DNA of 64,000 bases from CAVXZE01 sp963766175 (lineage in GTDB: Bacteria > Myxococcota_A > UBA9160 > UBA6930), in the NCBI GenBank assembly GCA_963766175.1, contig CAVXZE010000014.1:302000-365999 (forward strand), in the 5' to 3' direction. The notes below the pieces were generated by a model. It was given only the letters and a program-made list of their open reading frames with translations. It did no database searches and was not told the origin of the DNA. Numbering within the stretch: the first letter of the stretch is position 1; the number at the start of each line of letters is the position of its first letter. Positions 1-8,266 of this stretch are shown here, piece by piece. A program made the translations under genes and the position numbers.

Positions 1-1
1 C

Positions 2-1003
2 TTCGCCTTGCAGCTCGCCCAGTGGAAGCTCTCGCGACAGGCGCGGGAGCATGGGATCCAGCTCGAGTTCTTCCACGGTCGGGGCGGAGCGATCGGCCGC
101 GGCGGTGGCCCGACGCACAGCGCGATCCTCTCGCAGCCTCCGGGGACGGTGAGCGGCCGCATCAAGCTCACCGAGCAGGGCGAGGTGATTGCGACGAAGT
201 ACGGCTCTGTGGCCCAGGCGAGCCATCATCTGGAGCGCTTCCTGGCGGCGACCTTCGAGGCGAGCCTTGCAGCGGAACGCAAGACGGGGCACCGCCCACC
301 GAAGCGGATCTGGATCCGTGCCATGGAGGAGCTGGCGGCCGAGTCCCGCACCGCCTACCGGAGCCTCGTCTACGAGACGCCCGGCTTCGTCGACTTCTTC
401 CATTCGGCGACGCCAATCGACGCGATCTCACGCCTGCGCATCGGCTCGCGTCCCGCGCGGCGGGTGCGGAGCCGTCGCATCGAGGATCTCCGCGCGATCC
501 CCTGGAGTTTCGCCTGGAATCAAAGCCGTCTCCTGCTATCGAGCTGGTACGGTACAGGGACGGCGTTTGCCGCATATGGCTCGAAGCCGGGGGATCGCGG
601 GTGTCCCCCCCTGAGGGAGCTCTACCAGGGCTGGCCCTTCTTTCGCAACATGATTGACAACCTCGAGCAGGTTCTCGCCAAGGTGGATCTGCACATCGCC
701 GAACGCTATGCAGCGCTGGCAGAGAACGTTCCCGAGGTGGAAGCGATCCTGAGCCGAATTCGACGCGAGTACGTCCTCGCAGCGCGCGGGGTCCGCGCAG
801 CCACGGGGACGCCCAGGCTCCTGGCTGGAAACCCCGAACTCCGTCGCTCTCTGACTCTCCGCAAGCCCTACCTCGATTCGCTCTCCTACCTGCAGCTCGA
901 ACTCCTGCGTCGCTGCCGCGAGGGAAGGGCGACCGAGCGCCTCGAAGCCGCCCTCCAATTCACGATCGGCGGAGTGGCGGCGGGGCTGCGCAACACCGGC
1001 TGA
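2..1003 (+). CDS. ppc: Phosphoenolpyruvate carboxylase, C-terminal part (cut by window edge)
   Basis: This is the last third of PEP carboxylase, which carboxylates phosphoenolpyruvate to oxaloacetate in the cytoplasm to refill the TCA cycle. The visible part opens with the conserved glycine-rich loop FHGRGGAIGRGGGPTH, which belongs to the catalytic site, followed by the SGRIKLTEQGEVI segment. It ends in the family-typical RNTG C-terminus, a residue cluster that binds the allosteric inhibitor aspartate in characterised enzymes. The reading frame is open to the left edge, so the start lies outside the window. The stop is TGA at 1001-1003. No frameshift is visible. It is a housekeeping gene and marks the left chromosomal flank of the accretion zone that begins about 100 bp downstream. 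Confidence 0.97.
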   Translation, partial: FALQLAQWKLSRQAREHGIQLEFFHGRGGAIGRGGGPTHSAILSQPPGTVSGRIKLTEQGEVIATKYGSVAQASHHLERFLAATFEASLAAERKTGHRPPKRIWIRAMEELAAESRTAYRSLVYETPGFVDFFHSATPIDAISRLRIGSRPARRVRSRRIEDLRAIPWSFAWNQSRLLLSSWYGTGTAFAAYGSKPGDRGCPPLRELYQGWPFFRNMIDNLEQVLAKVDLHIAERYAALAENVPEVEAILSRIRREYVLAARGVRAATGTPRLLAGNPELRRSLTLRKPYLDSLSYLQLELLRRCREGRATERLEAALQFTIGGVAAGLRNTG

Positions 1004-1104
1004 GTCATCCTCACCCGCCAGCATGAAGTCGGCGCGCCGCACGCTACCCATCGCAATTGCGACGTGAGGCGAACTGATTGTGGGTCGTAACTACGAGAAA
1101 TCAC

Positions 1105-1262
1105 TGGCACGCCGGTCAGGGAGGGATTCGAACCCCCGACCCTCAGGTTCGAAGCCAGCCCAAGGAGCCCGAAACACCTGCGGAATCGCCCGACGATTCC
1201 TCTCCGAGCCGTACGGAGCCGGAGTAAGGGTGCCGGATGGCACCCCGTTGGCACCCACTGAA
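1105..1262. other. att-like site A: degenerate tRNA-Arg 3' fragment plus island-end block
   Basis: Positions 1105-1154 match the reverse complement of the 3' end (T-arm and acceptor) of the tRNA-Arg at 57065-57141, with a 4-base insertion and one further change. Positions 1155-1262 are a block also present at 5.1, 25.4 and 36.1 kb; here it includes a GGTGCC/GGCACC inverted pair (1229-1245) and a further GGCACCC (1250-1256). Inference: this is the leftmost junction (attL) of islands integrated at tRNA-Arg, next to the ppc backbone gene. It is the most degraded of the long copies. Confidence 0.7.
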
Positions 1263-1297
1263 AGCGCCGCTGTGCAGCCCGTAGAAAGGAGATGGCT

Positions 1298-1462
1298 TCA
1301 GTCGATGCGGTCGAGCGCGTGCCAGGGCAGGATTCGAACGTCGCTTCGCCGGATCTCGGTGACTCCCCCGTAGACGACGGTACGTTCGCAGAGTGCACTG
1401 CCGCGGCTGCGAAGCAGAACGTCGAGCTTTGCGAGTCCCTCCCAGAATTCGGGCGTAGCGGT
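1298..1462 (-). pseudogene. C-terminal remnant of a DUF4143-type AAA ATPase
   Basis: The last 54 codons of an otherwise missing gene. The peptide contains FWEGLAKLDVLL, then a VVYGG turn and an ILPWHALDRID ending. This pattern is typical of the C-terminus of DUF4143 AAA-family ATPases, whose last domain is restriction-nuclease-like. Upstream, similarity stops abruptly near 1462, next to a transposase fragment at 1477, so the 5' part was lost. Function in the intact family is poorly defined. The assignment rests on pattern recognition of a short peptide. Confidence 0.45.
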
Positions 1463-1476
1463 GCGGGCCGCCCGCC

Positions 1477-1671
1477 ATGAGTGCTGTCTTCGTCGCCGTG
1501 GCCGTCGCCCTGGTCTCCGCGCTCCGTTCAGGTGCCTCCCTGCACCTCGAGATCCTCGCCCTGCGGTATCAGCTCGCAGTGCTTCACCACGGCGGGCGGT
1601 GCCCAAGGCTCAAGCCAGTCGACCGCCTGCTCTGGGTGTGGCTATCTCGAGCGTGGTCTGGCTGGCAGGAA
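1477..1671 (+). pseudogene. N-terminal fragment of an rve-type transposase
   Basis: The translation opens with a hydrophobic stretch, then LHLEILALRYQLAVLHHGGR and LLWVWLSRAWSGWQEA. It matches the 5' part of the transposase gene whose remaining parts lie at 16740-18850, but only the first 65 codons or so remain. The fragment stops at a junction with an unrelated permease remnant on the other strand (1675-1773), inside shared AGGAAG sequence. No catalytic domain is left. Confidence 0.7.
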
Positions 1672-1674
1672 GCC

Positions 1675-1773
1675 CGTGCGCAGGAAGAGGATGACGCCGA
1701 GAATCGTGGGCAGGCTCGGCGTCAAGACGCCGCCAAAGGTTCCCAGCGTCCCGGTTCGGCCGCGCCCGCGCAT
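1675..1773 (-). pseudogene. N-terminal fragment of a cation-chloride cotransporter/amino-acid permease
   Basis: Reading leftward from an ATG at 1773, the 33 codons include GTFGGVLTPSLPTILGVI followed by LFLRTG. This is the characteristic first transmembrane helix of Na-K-Cl cotransporter-like permeases (amino acid permease family). The frame is cut where the transposase fragment begins, so almost all of the 12-helix transporter is absent. It was probably truncated by the insertion or by a later deletion. No function is expected. Confidence 0.5.
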
Positions 1774-1982
1774 CTGCTCTCCCCGCCGGCCGCAGCATAG
1801 CGACTCTCCCAGCTCGACGGTTGCTAGCTCAACTTCCGCAGCTCACAGGTTGGTTTCGCTAGCGTCTGCAACCGAGGGATGAAAGGCGGCAGGCTTGGCG
1901 CCTCTGATCCACTTGGGAGATCGAGGAACGCGAGGGCGACGCGGTTCCGGGCCGATGCGGCCCCGAGCGACGTCCGCCGTCC

Positions 1983-3064
1983 TCAGGAGGAGTCCGGGCC
2001 GCGCCGACGGCGCCGCGCGTGGCCGATCCAGCCCTGGCGGCGGAAGTACCAGACCAAAGACACACCCAGGACGATCATTACCGCCAGCACGGTGAAGTAG
2101 CCGGATTGACTCTTGAGCTCCGGCATGTACTCGAAGTTCATGCCGTAGATCCCCGCGATGAAGGTGAGCGGGATGAAGATGCTCGCCATCAGGGTGAGCA
2201 CCTTCATGATCTCGTTCTGCCGGTGGCTCACGTTCGAGAGATACATGTCCATGAGCCCCACGACGACCTCACGGCAGAAGTCGACGCGGCCCATGATCTG
2301 CGAGATGTGGTCGTGGGTATCGCGGAGGTAGGTCCGAGCTTCCTCCCCCATGAACGGGGAGGCGGCGCGACACACGTTGCCGATCGTCTCCCGCTGCGGC
2401 CCGCCGATGCGGCGCAGTGTCGCGACGCTGCGCCGTACCCCGTGCATGCGGGCGAGATCCTCCGGTTGCGGGTCCACGAGCACCACCTCTTCGAGGTCGT
2501 CGAGCTCCTCGGAGAGGCCTCCACCACGGGGTAGTAGTGGTCGACGAGGACGTCGATCAGGGCGTAGGCGAGGTAGTCGGGGCCCGCGCTCCGGATTGGC
2601 CCGATGCCCGACCGAATGCGCTCGCGCACAGGGTCGAAGAAGCCGTAGTACCGGTCCTGGAAGGTAAGCAGATAGTGGTGACCGAGAAGCAGGCAGACTT
2701 GCGGAGCGGAGAGATGACCGTCCTGCGCGATCGGAGTGCGCGCGATGATGAGCTGGTGCTCGTCGTAGAGCTCCGTCTTGGCAGGCTGCGGAACGTTCAC
2801 CGCGTCCTCCAGCGCGAGCGGATGGATGCCGAAGATCTCTCCGATCCGCCGCAGGGTCGTTTCGTCGCCCATCCCGCGCACGTCGATCCAGATGGTCGTG
2901 TCGGTCTGGGCGAATTGCTCCAGCGCGGTGAAGTCTTCGATCGAGCGCTCGACGACCTGCTCCGGGCCGTAGTCGAAGAGGTGGATCTGCGGCGGTGGCG
3001 AGCCGGCCGGAATCGCCAGCGTGCCCGGCCGCGCTCCGATCGGCGGGTTACGTTTCACCAGCAT
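1983..3064 (-). pseudogene. corA: CorA family Mg2+/Co2+ channel, single frameshift
   Basis: CorA forms a pentameric inner-membrane divalent-cation channel. The N-terminal cytoplasmic domain is read from 3064. The C-terminal frame carries a long helix, the diagnostic YGMNF motif between two membrane helices, and a positively charged end. The two frames meet near 2505-2530, where loss of one base would convert an expected FSEELDDLEE-like stretch into another frame. All other family landmarks and the total length (about 360 residues) are normal, so this is either a very recent pseudogene or an assembly indel. The start codon overlaps the stop of the upstream mscS-like gene by 17 bp, suggesting translational coupling and joint osmotic or ionic homeostasis. 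Confidence 0.85.
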
Positions 3065-4709
3065 CTTGCTGCTCCTCTCCGTTCACGATCCGCACCTCCA
3101 CGGGCGAGACCGAGTCGAGATGCACGTCGCGCTGCGGGAACGCGATCACGATGCCGGCCTCGCGGTAGAGCTCGTCGATGCGGAAGCGTATGTCACTCTC
3201 GATCCGCAGACGATCGAGGATGGAGCGCATCTCGATCCAGAAGCGCGTCTCGAAGATCAGCGCGTTGTCGCCGAAGTCGCGGAAGAGCACCACGGGTTCC
3301 GGCCGCTTCAGGACCTTCGGATGCTCCTCCAGGGCCCGGAAGATCAGACGCTCCACCTCGCGCGTGGGCGAGCCGTACACGACGCCCACGGTGATCGTGA
3401 TCCGTACCTTCGGATCCATGTGCGTCCAGTTGACGACCTTGCTCTCCAGGAAGGCGGCGTTGGGCACGATGATGTGGACGTTGTCTCCCGTGCGGACCCG
3501 CGTGCTGCGCAGCCCGATCCGCTCCACGGTGCCGTAAACGGCCTCCACCTCGATCAGGTCACCGAGTTTGATGGGACGCTCGGCCAGCAGGATGAGGCCG
3601 CTGATGAAGTTGTTCACGACGGTCTGGCTGCCGAAGCCCACGCCGATGGCGAGCGCGCCGCCGAGCACGGCGAAGGCGGTGAGCGGGATCTGCACCATGC
3701 GCAGCGCGGTGAGGAAAGCGACGAGCAGCAGGAAGTAGAAGGTCAGGGCCTGGAAGGCATGGGCGGCACCCGACTCGAGCCGCAGGCGCGGAAAGACCCG
3801 CTTTCCGAGCAGCCGAGAGGAGAAGCGCGCCAGCGCATAGCCGATCAGGAAGATCGCGATGGCGCTGACGATCTTTCCCGGTGTGATGGGCTCGCGCTCC
3901 GAGGCGGTCAGATGGTAGTTCCACGCCACGCGAAGCTGGTGCAGGATGGCCCCCAGTCGGGCCGATAGCGGCAGCTCCCGGCTCTCGCGCTCCAGGGCGG
4001 CGGTGACCTGCTCCTCGACCAGACGGGAAGCCTCCAGGCTCTCGACGTCTTCCTCGTAGTGCTCCAGCAGGTTCTTCAGGGCGTGGATTTGAAGCTCCGC
4101 CCAGCGCTCGCTCGCGCTCCCCGCTGGGATCTCCGCCCGTCGCTGGCGCGTGAACTCGAGCTCCTGGCGCAGCTCCTCCCGCCGCTGCTCCTTCAGGACG
4201 CTCTCGCGGCCGAGCTGCTCGAGCCGGTCCTCGGAATCGGCGTTCCACTCTGCGATCTGTTCGGATGGGACGCGTCGGGTGCGCAGCTCGCCCAGCCGGC
4301 GCCAGCTCTGCTTGTCGGCGCGCGTGCGCTCGAGACGCTCCTCGAGGAGGGCCTCCGTGCGCTGCTCGTTGGAGAGCTGGAGCCGCCGCGCTGCCACCTC
4401 CTCGCTCAGTGTCTCACTCGGCTCGGCCGCCGCGTCGAGCCGGTCCTGGGCGGCCTCGAAGCGGCGCTGGGCCGAGGCGAGGTCGAGCCGGGTCGAATCG
4501 AGGGCGCGGCCGACGTCGAACTCCCGCTTGTCGAGTCGCTCGAGCGCCCGTTCGACAGACTCGGGTGCTACCTGCGACGTCGCCGCGGGGGGGACCTCGG
4601 GGGGTTCCTGGGCGCTGCCCCGGAGCGGCAGCAACAACACGGTCATCGCCACGACGAGGAGCCCCCAAGACTTCGGCCTGGATGCCACTTGGAGCCGGCG
4701 ATCGCGCAT
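3048..4709 (-). CDS. MscS family mechanosensitive ion channel with long N-terminal coiled coil
   Basis: Inner-membrane channel that releases solutes on hypo-osmotic shock. From the ATG at 4709 the protein (553 aa) starts with a basic segment and a signal-like hydrophobic helix ending near GSAQ. A long Glu/Arg-rich region of about 200 residues follows with strong coiled-coil character. Membrane helices come next, then the MscS pore helix (GGALAIGVGFGSQTVVNNF), the beta domain (GDLIEVEAVYGTVERIGLR) and the alpha/beta cytoplasmic cage. It is larger than E. coli MscS (286 aa) and resembles MscK/YbiO-type channels. An upstream TTG (4769) extends the frame but places the signal helix internally, so 4709 is preferred. 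It overlaps the corA start, giving a two-gene unit. Confidence 0.9.
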   Translation of the reverse strand: MRDRRLQVASRPKSWGLLVVAMTVLLLPLRGSAQEPPEVPPAATSQVAPESVERALERLDKREFDVGRALDSTRLDLASAQRRFEAAQDRLDAAAEPSETLSEEVAARRLQLSNEQRTEALLEERLERTRADKQSWRRLGELRTRRVPSEQIAEWNADSEDRLEQLGRESVLKEQRREELRQELEFTRQRRAEIPAGSASERWAELQIHALKNLLEHYEEDVESLEASRLVEEQVTAALERESRELPLSARLGAILHQLRVAWNYHLTASEREPITPGKIVSAIAIFLIGYALARFSSRLLGKRVFPRLRLESGAAHAFQALTFYFLLLVAFLTALRMVQIPLTAFAVLGGALAIGVGFGSQTVVNNFISGLILLAERPIKLGDLIEVEAVYGTVERIGLRSTRVRTGDNVHIIVPNAAFLESKVVNWTHMDPKVRITITVGVVYGSPTREVERLIFRALEEHPKVLKRPEPVVLFRDFGDNALIFETRFWIEMRSILDRLRIESDIRFRIDELYREAGIVIAFPQRDVHLDSVSPVEVRIVNGEEQQDAGET

Positions 4710-4769
4710 CTCCCGAGGATAGGCGATCGAGAGCCCATTTTCGGCGTCCAGTGCGGTCCGTCTGTTCAA

Positions 4770-5265
4770 TCATCAGGCAGGGGGCCTGCATGCCGCCCCT
4801 CCCCGCAACGGACCGATGAGAGCTCCGAAGAGCGGCACGGCGGTGTCGTTCTCCGATCGCGGAAGAGAGTTTCGTGATTCCGATCTCTTCGATTTCGGAG
4901 ACCTCCACCGTTTCGTCCCAGTTCGAGTCGCGTCTCATCGATCACCAAGCACCCGGAGTCCCCGAGCTTCCGCGGGCGATCCTGCCACCAAGCTTCACTC
5001 TTGGCGCGGCGTCCTTCAGCGCTGGCTCCAGGTGCTTCCGCTGTGATTCCGACACTGCCAAGCACGAAACGGCGCTCGCATGAATGCGCGAAAACATGGA
5101 GCCGACGGGCGAACTCGAAACGCCTGCGGAATCGCCCGAGGATCCCTCTCCGAGCCGTACGGAACCGCAGTCGGGGTGCCCTCGGGCACCCCATGGGCAC
5201 CCACCTCGAGGGCGACGGCGCCGCGCGCATTCAGTGATGGAGGCGCCCCGCTGCGGTGATTGAAT
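4770..5265. other. Intergenic region containing att-like block B (5099-5215)
   Basis: No convincing gene is seen: the open frames here are short, lack ribosome-binding sites and resemble no family I know. Positions 5099-5215 repeat the island-end block seen at 1.1, 25.4 and 36.1 kb, including a 20-bp perfect palindrome GGGGTGCCCTCGGGCACCCC (5173-5192) and a further GGGCACCC (5195-5202). Unlike the other copies it is not preceded by the tRNA T-arm sequence, so recombination or deletion removed the core. Confidence 0.6.
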
Positions 5266-5300
5266 CATCTATTCGCCGCATTATTAGCGGTGAATAGATG
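5266..5300. promoter_or_regulatory. Long inverted repeat upstream of fic (probable operator)
   Basis: Arms 5266-5279 (CATCTATTCGCCGC) and 5287-5300 (GCGGTGAATAGATG) pair at 13 of 14 positions around a 7-base AT-rich centre. A TATAAA (5321-5326) and an AAAGGA ribosome-binding site follow before the preferred fic start at 5349. The position suggests an autoregulatory operator, perhaps bound by the winged-helix C-terminus of the Fic protein itself; that link is inference. Confidence 0.55.
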
Positions 5301-5348
5301 TCCATGCGGAAAAAGGGCAGTATAAACACCGCAAAGGATGCGGCGAAA

Positions 5349-6494
5349 ATGGCATTCATTCACGAACGGCCGGGCTGGCCCGAGTTCTCGTGGGACAGCG
5401 AGGCCCTCGCAGGGGTCCTCGCAGCCGTGCGGTACAAGCAGGGCAGGCACCTCGGGAAGATGGAGACCCTGGGCTTCGACCTGCGCACGGAGGCCACCGT
5501 CACCGCGCTCACGGATGAAGTCGTGAAGTCGTCGGCCATCGAAGAGGAACACCTCGACCCTGGCGAGGTCCGCTTGTCGATCGCTCGCAAACTGGGTCTC
5601 GATGTTGCGGGTCCTCCCCGGCCGGGACGAGAAGTCGACGGCATCGTCGAAATGATGCTCGATGCCACACGGAGCTTCGCTGCGCCCCTGACGGCGGAGC
5701 GCTTGTTTGGCTGGCACGCCGCTCTGTTTCCGACCGGTCGAAGAGGCATGCGTCGCATCACGGTCGGCGCATGGCGCACCCGGGAGGCAGGTCCGATGCA
5801 GGTCGTCTCTGGACCCGTCGGCCGCGAGACGGTGCATTTTGAAGCACCCGACGCGGAGCGTCTCCAGGCCGAGATGGAGTCGTTTCTCGAGTGGTGGAAC
5901 GCGCCTTCGGAGATCGACCCCGTTCTCGAGGCAGCGGTCGCTCACCTCTGGTTCGCCACCATCCATCCGTTCGAGGACGGGAACGGACGACTCGCTCGTG
6001 CGATCGCTGACATGGCGCTGTCGCGGGCAGACGGCACGAAGGACCGCTTCTACAGCATGTCTTCGGGAATCGAGGCAGAGCGAATGGAATACTACCGCCA
6101 GTTGGAAGCCGCGCAGCGTGGCGACCTGGAGATCACCGAATGGCTCGCGTGGTTTCTTGATTGTCTCGATCGGACCCTCGACGATGCCGAAGAGACGCTC
6201 TCAACCGTCATTCACAAGGCGCGCCTGTGGCAGCGGATCAATCCGAACCCCGTGAATGAGCGACAGCGAAAGGTCATCAACCGGATGCTCGACGACTTCA
6301 AGGGTTACCTGACCACGTCGAAGTACGCCAAGCTTGCGAAATGCTCAAATGACACAGCGCTTCGCGACATTCGCGAGCTGCTAGCGTGGGGCATCGTCGT
6401 GAAGAACCCCGGTGGTGGTCGAAGCACCAGCTATCGCCTGGCTGAACCCGACGAGGTGTTGGCACGAATCCCCACCTTGGGCTTGGCTGGGTAG
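5349..6494 (+). CDS. Fic domain protein (DUF4172-type) with IS-derived C-terminus
   Basis: Fic proteins usually transfer AMP from ATP to a hydroxyl of a target protein. The protein (381 aa) has an N-terminal DUF4172-like region starting IHERPGWPEFSWD. An inhibitory-helix motif follows (KSSAIEEEHL, compare S/TxxxE), then the catalytic core HPFEDGNGRLAR with the phosphate-binding loop and active histidine, and a C-terminal winged helix. An ATG at 5298 is possible, but 5349 follows an AAAGGA site and gives the usual family N-terminus. The inhibitory helix within the same chain suggests class II autoinhibition. The last dozen codons (from about 6457) match the flanking insertion sequence, so the native C-terminus was replaced. 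It may act as a stand-alone toxin-like regulator. Confidence 0.9.
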   Translation: MAFIHERPGWPEFSWDSEALAGVLAAVRYKQGRHLGKMETLGFDLRTEATVTALTDEVVKSSAIEEEHLDPGEVRLSIARKLGLDVAGPPRPGREVDGIVEMMLDATRSFAAPLTAERLFGWHAALFPTGRRGMRRITVGAWRTREAGPMQVVSGPVGRETVHFEAPDAERLQAEMESFLEWWNAPSEIDPVLEAAVAHLWFATIHPFEDGNGRLARAIADMALSRADGTKDRFYSMSSGIEAERMEYYRQLEAAQRGDLEITEWLAWFLDCLDRTLDDAEETLSTVIHKARLWQRINPNPVNERQRKVINRMLDDFKGYLTTSKYAKLAKCSNDTALRDIRELLAWGIVVKNPGGGRSTSYRLAEPDEVLARIPTLGLAG

Positions 6495-6868
6495 ACACGG
6501 CGGCGCGGCCTTCGCCAGCCGCGCGATCCGCAGTGCCACACTCAGCGGCACCCCCCTGCTCGCTCGCTCGATCGCCCGAAGCAGCGCTCGTTTTCCATTG
6601 CCTTCGGGAAGCCTCTCGCGGTCCAGCTGCCGGCGAAACCAGTTTCGAATCGTGGAGCGAGGGATCTTCAGCTCGGGGAACAGGTCTGGATCGCCGGTCT
6701 CGCAGATCACTTCTCGAATGCGGTGGTCGTAGGTACGTCGAGTGCGGAGGGTCGTCATCACCCTCGTATCGGCAGACCCAGCAATCCGCACGTATCATAG
6801 AAAAGCTCAATGAATCCAGGGGCGTCGCAGCTGCGACGCCTCCACTTCGGAATGTCCTGAGTCGCAGC
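6457..6868 (-). pseudogene. Remnant of the rve-type insertion sequence (fifth copy)
   Basis: A shrunken copy of the element found intact at 34.6 and 40.1 kb. It keeps the right terminal repeat (ending near 6868 with CCTGAGTCGCAGCTG) and the transposase N-terminus (MTTLRTRRTYDHRIREV), but has lost two internal segments. One deletion removed part of the N-terminal domain after the RNWF segment. The other removed the region between the RIARL and proline-rich codons. The left end is gone: the sequence fuses directly into the 3' end of fic, supplying its stop codon. No active transposase can be made. Confidence 0.8.
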
Positions 6869-6908
6869 TGGCATGACACTCGCGCCGATCTACAGGGAGC
6901 CCCTCGCC

Positions 6909-7891
6909 TCACCAGCGGTGCGTTCGATCGGGAAGATGGTCCTGACACAGGGTCTCGCACTGGTCCCAGAGCCGCACGGCGCGCAAGTCGTCGGAGGCGG
7001 GGTCGTCGTCGCTCAGCTTCATGATTCCCTGGACGTTGTGCACGTAGGTGCCGTCGGGCAGGTTGGGCTGGGTGACGCAGTAGAGAGTCGTCTGCGCGCC
7101 GCGCACGGCGTCGAGCATCATGCGGCGGCTGAAAGCGTCTGCGAGACCTTTCCTCTCGCCACCGAGGCTGGTCGCCACCACCCCCGGATGAGCGACCCGG
7201 ACGCGCAGCTCCGGGTGGCGTCTTTGGAGCTCACGGGCGAGCCAGAGGTTCCCGAGCTTCGACCTGCAGTAGGCGAGCATTCCTCCAAAGGGTGTTCGAT
7301 AGGGATAGTCGGGAGTGCAGTCGCTCGCGAGGATGTAGATGTCCCCAGTGACGAAGCACCACTCGCGCGTCCGCGGCGAGATGCCGGCCGACCAGGTACC
7401 GGAGCAGGAGGAAGTGCCCGAGGACGTTGGTGGCGAACGCCAGCTCGTGTCCCTGCGGAGAGACGCTGTAACGACGCGGCCAGAGGCCCGCGTTGCAGAT
7501 CAACACGTCGAGGCGCTGCCCTCCGAGCCGCGTCACCAGTGTCAGCGACCGCCTCGCGGACTTGGGAGAGGTCGGAGAGGTCGAGTGGGAGAAAGGAAAC
7601 CGGCGCGTCCGCGCCGAGCTCGCCGCGCAGCTGCGCGCAGGCTCGCTCTCCCTTTCCCACGCTCCGGGAGGCCATGATGACCCGTGCCCCACGCTGCAGG
7701 AGGCCGCGGCAGGTCCCCAGTCCGACGCCCTCGCTACCGCCCGTGACCAGGACGCGCTGACCGTCGAGGTGGGGCGTCTCCGGACACACCAGGGACCGTG
7801 CCCTCTGCCGCCAGAGCGACCCCAGCATCCGCGGAGCCCAGCGGCGGGAGGCGATGGTGACCTTCCCTTCGGCCGTCCGCCCTTGCATCAA
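6909..7891 (-). pseudogene. Short-chain dehydrogenase/reductase, two frameshifts
   Basis: An NAD(P)-dependent oxidoreductase of the SDR family, similar to retinol-dehydrogenase-type members. The N-terminal frame carries the Rossmann motif VTGGSEGVGLG and the acidic LDLSD turn. The second frame has the NAG motif (ICNAGLW) and the ATNVLGHF helix. The third has the catalytic YCRSK (YxxxK) and the C-terminal lid. Switches between frames fall near 7535 and near 7360. At the second, one reading gives VTGDIYILASDCTPDYPYRT leading smoothly into the catalytic tyrosine. All parts are present in order, so the gene is either recently dead or damaged by assembly indels. It lies between an IS remnant and an att-like site. 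Confidence 0.8.
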
Positions 7892-8004
7892 CGCAGTCTA
7901 GCCGAGGGGACACCGGGAGAGGTCCCATTCGCCGAATTCAGTGACCCCCAACGGCCCCTCAGCTTGGAGAGCGAACGAGGAACGCACTGACTACGCGAAG
8001 TTGC

Positions 8005-8049
8005 TGGCGCGCCGGGAGGGATTCGAACCCCCGACCCCCAGTTTCGAAG
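8005..8049. other. att-like core: tRNA-Arg 3' fragment
   Basis: 45 bp matching the reverse complement of the tRNA-Arg 3' end (57065-57109) with about two differences. It is preceded by GAGCGAACGAGGAACGC and CTACGCGAAG, a flank also recognisable before the fragment at 15685. Interpreted as a boundary between successive islands. The sequence to its right does not carry the 110-bp block found at sites A to D. Confidence 0.7.
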
Positions 8050-8266
8050 GAGCTGGAAAACACACGGAATAACGAGCGCTGATGGCCCCGACTTGCCGGC
8101 GGGTGAAACGGTCGGACTTCTCGACCGGGGCTCCATCTCGCCATTCGTGATAGGCTTCCGGCCGTGTTCCGGCTAACCTCTCTCCGTCATCCGGCAGATG
8201 GGCCGCTCGAACTGGGAGCCCATGGGCTTCGCTGTTCACAGCAGAGCGCCGTTTGAGGCTTCAGTG

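Noticed and set aside
1105..1154. A second tRNA gene at each of the T-arm repeats
   Set aside because: Only the 3' part is present; the 5' acceptor, D-arm and most of the anticodon arm are missing at 1105, 8005, 13867, 25396 and 36084.
5173..5192. GGGGTGCCC(N2)GGGCACCCC palindrome as a transcription terminator
   Set aside because: There is no T-run after it in any of the copies and it recurs at island ends, so a recombinase-binding role is more likely.
7118..7280. Overlapping minus-strand frames in the SDR region as separate genes
   Set aside because: Together they read as one dehydrogenase with two frame switches (Rossmann motif, NAG, YxxxK in order), so one pseudogene is the better call.
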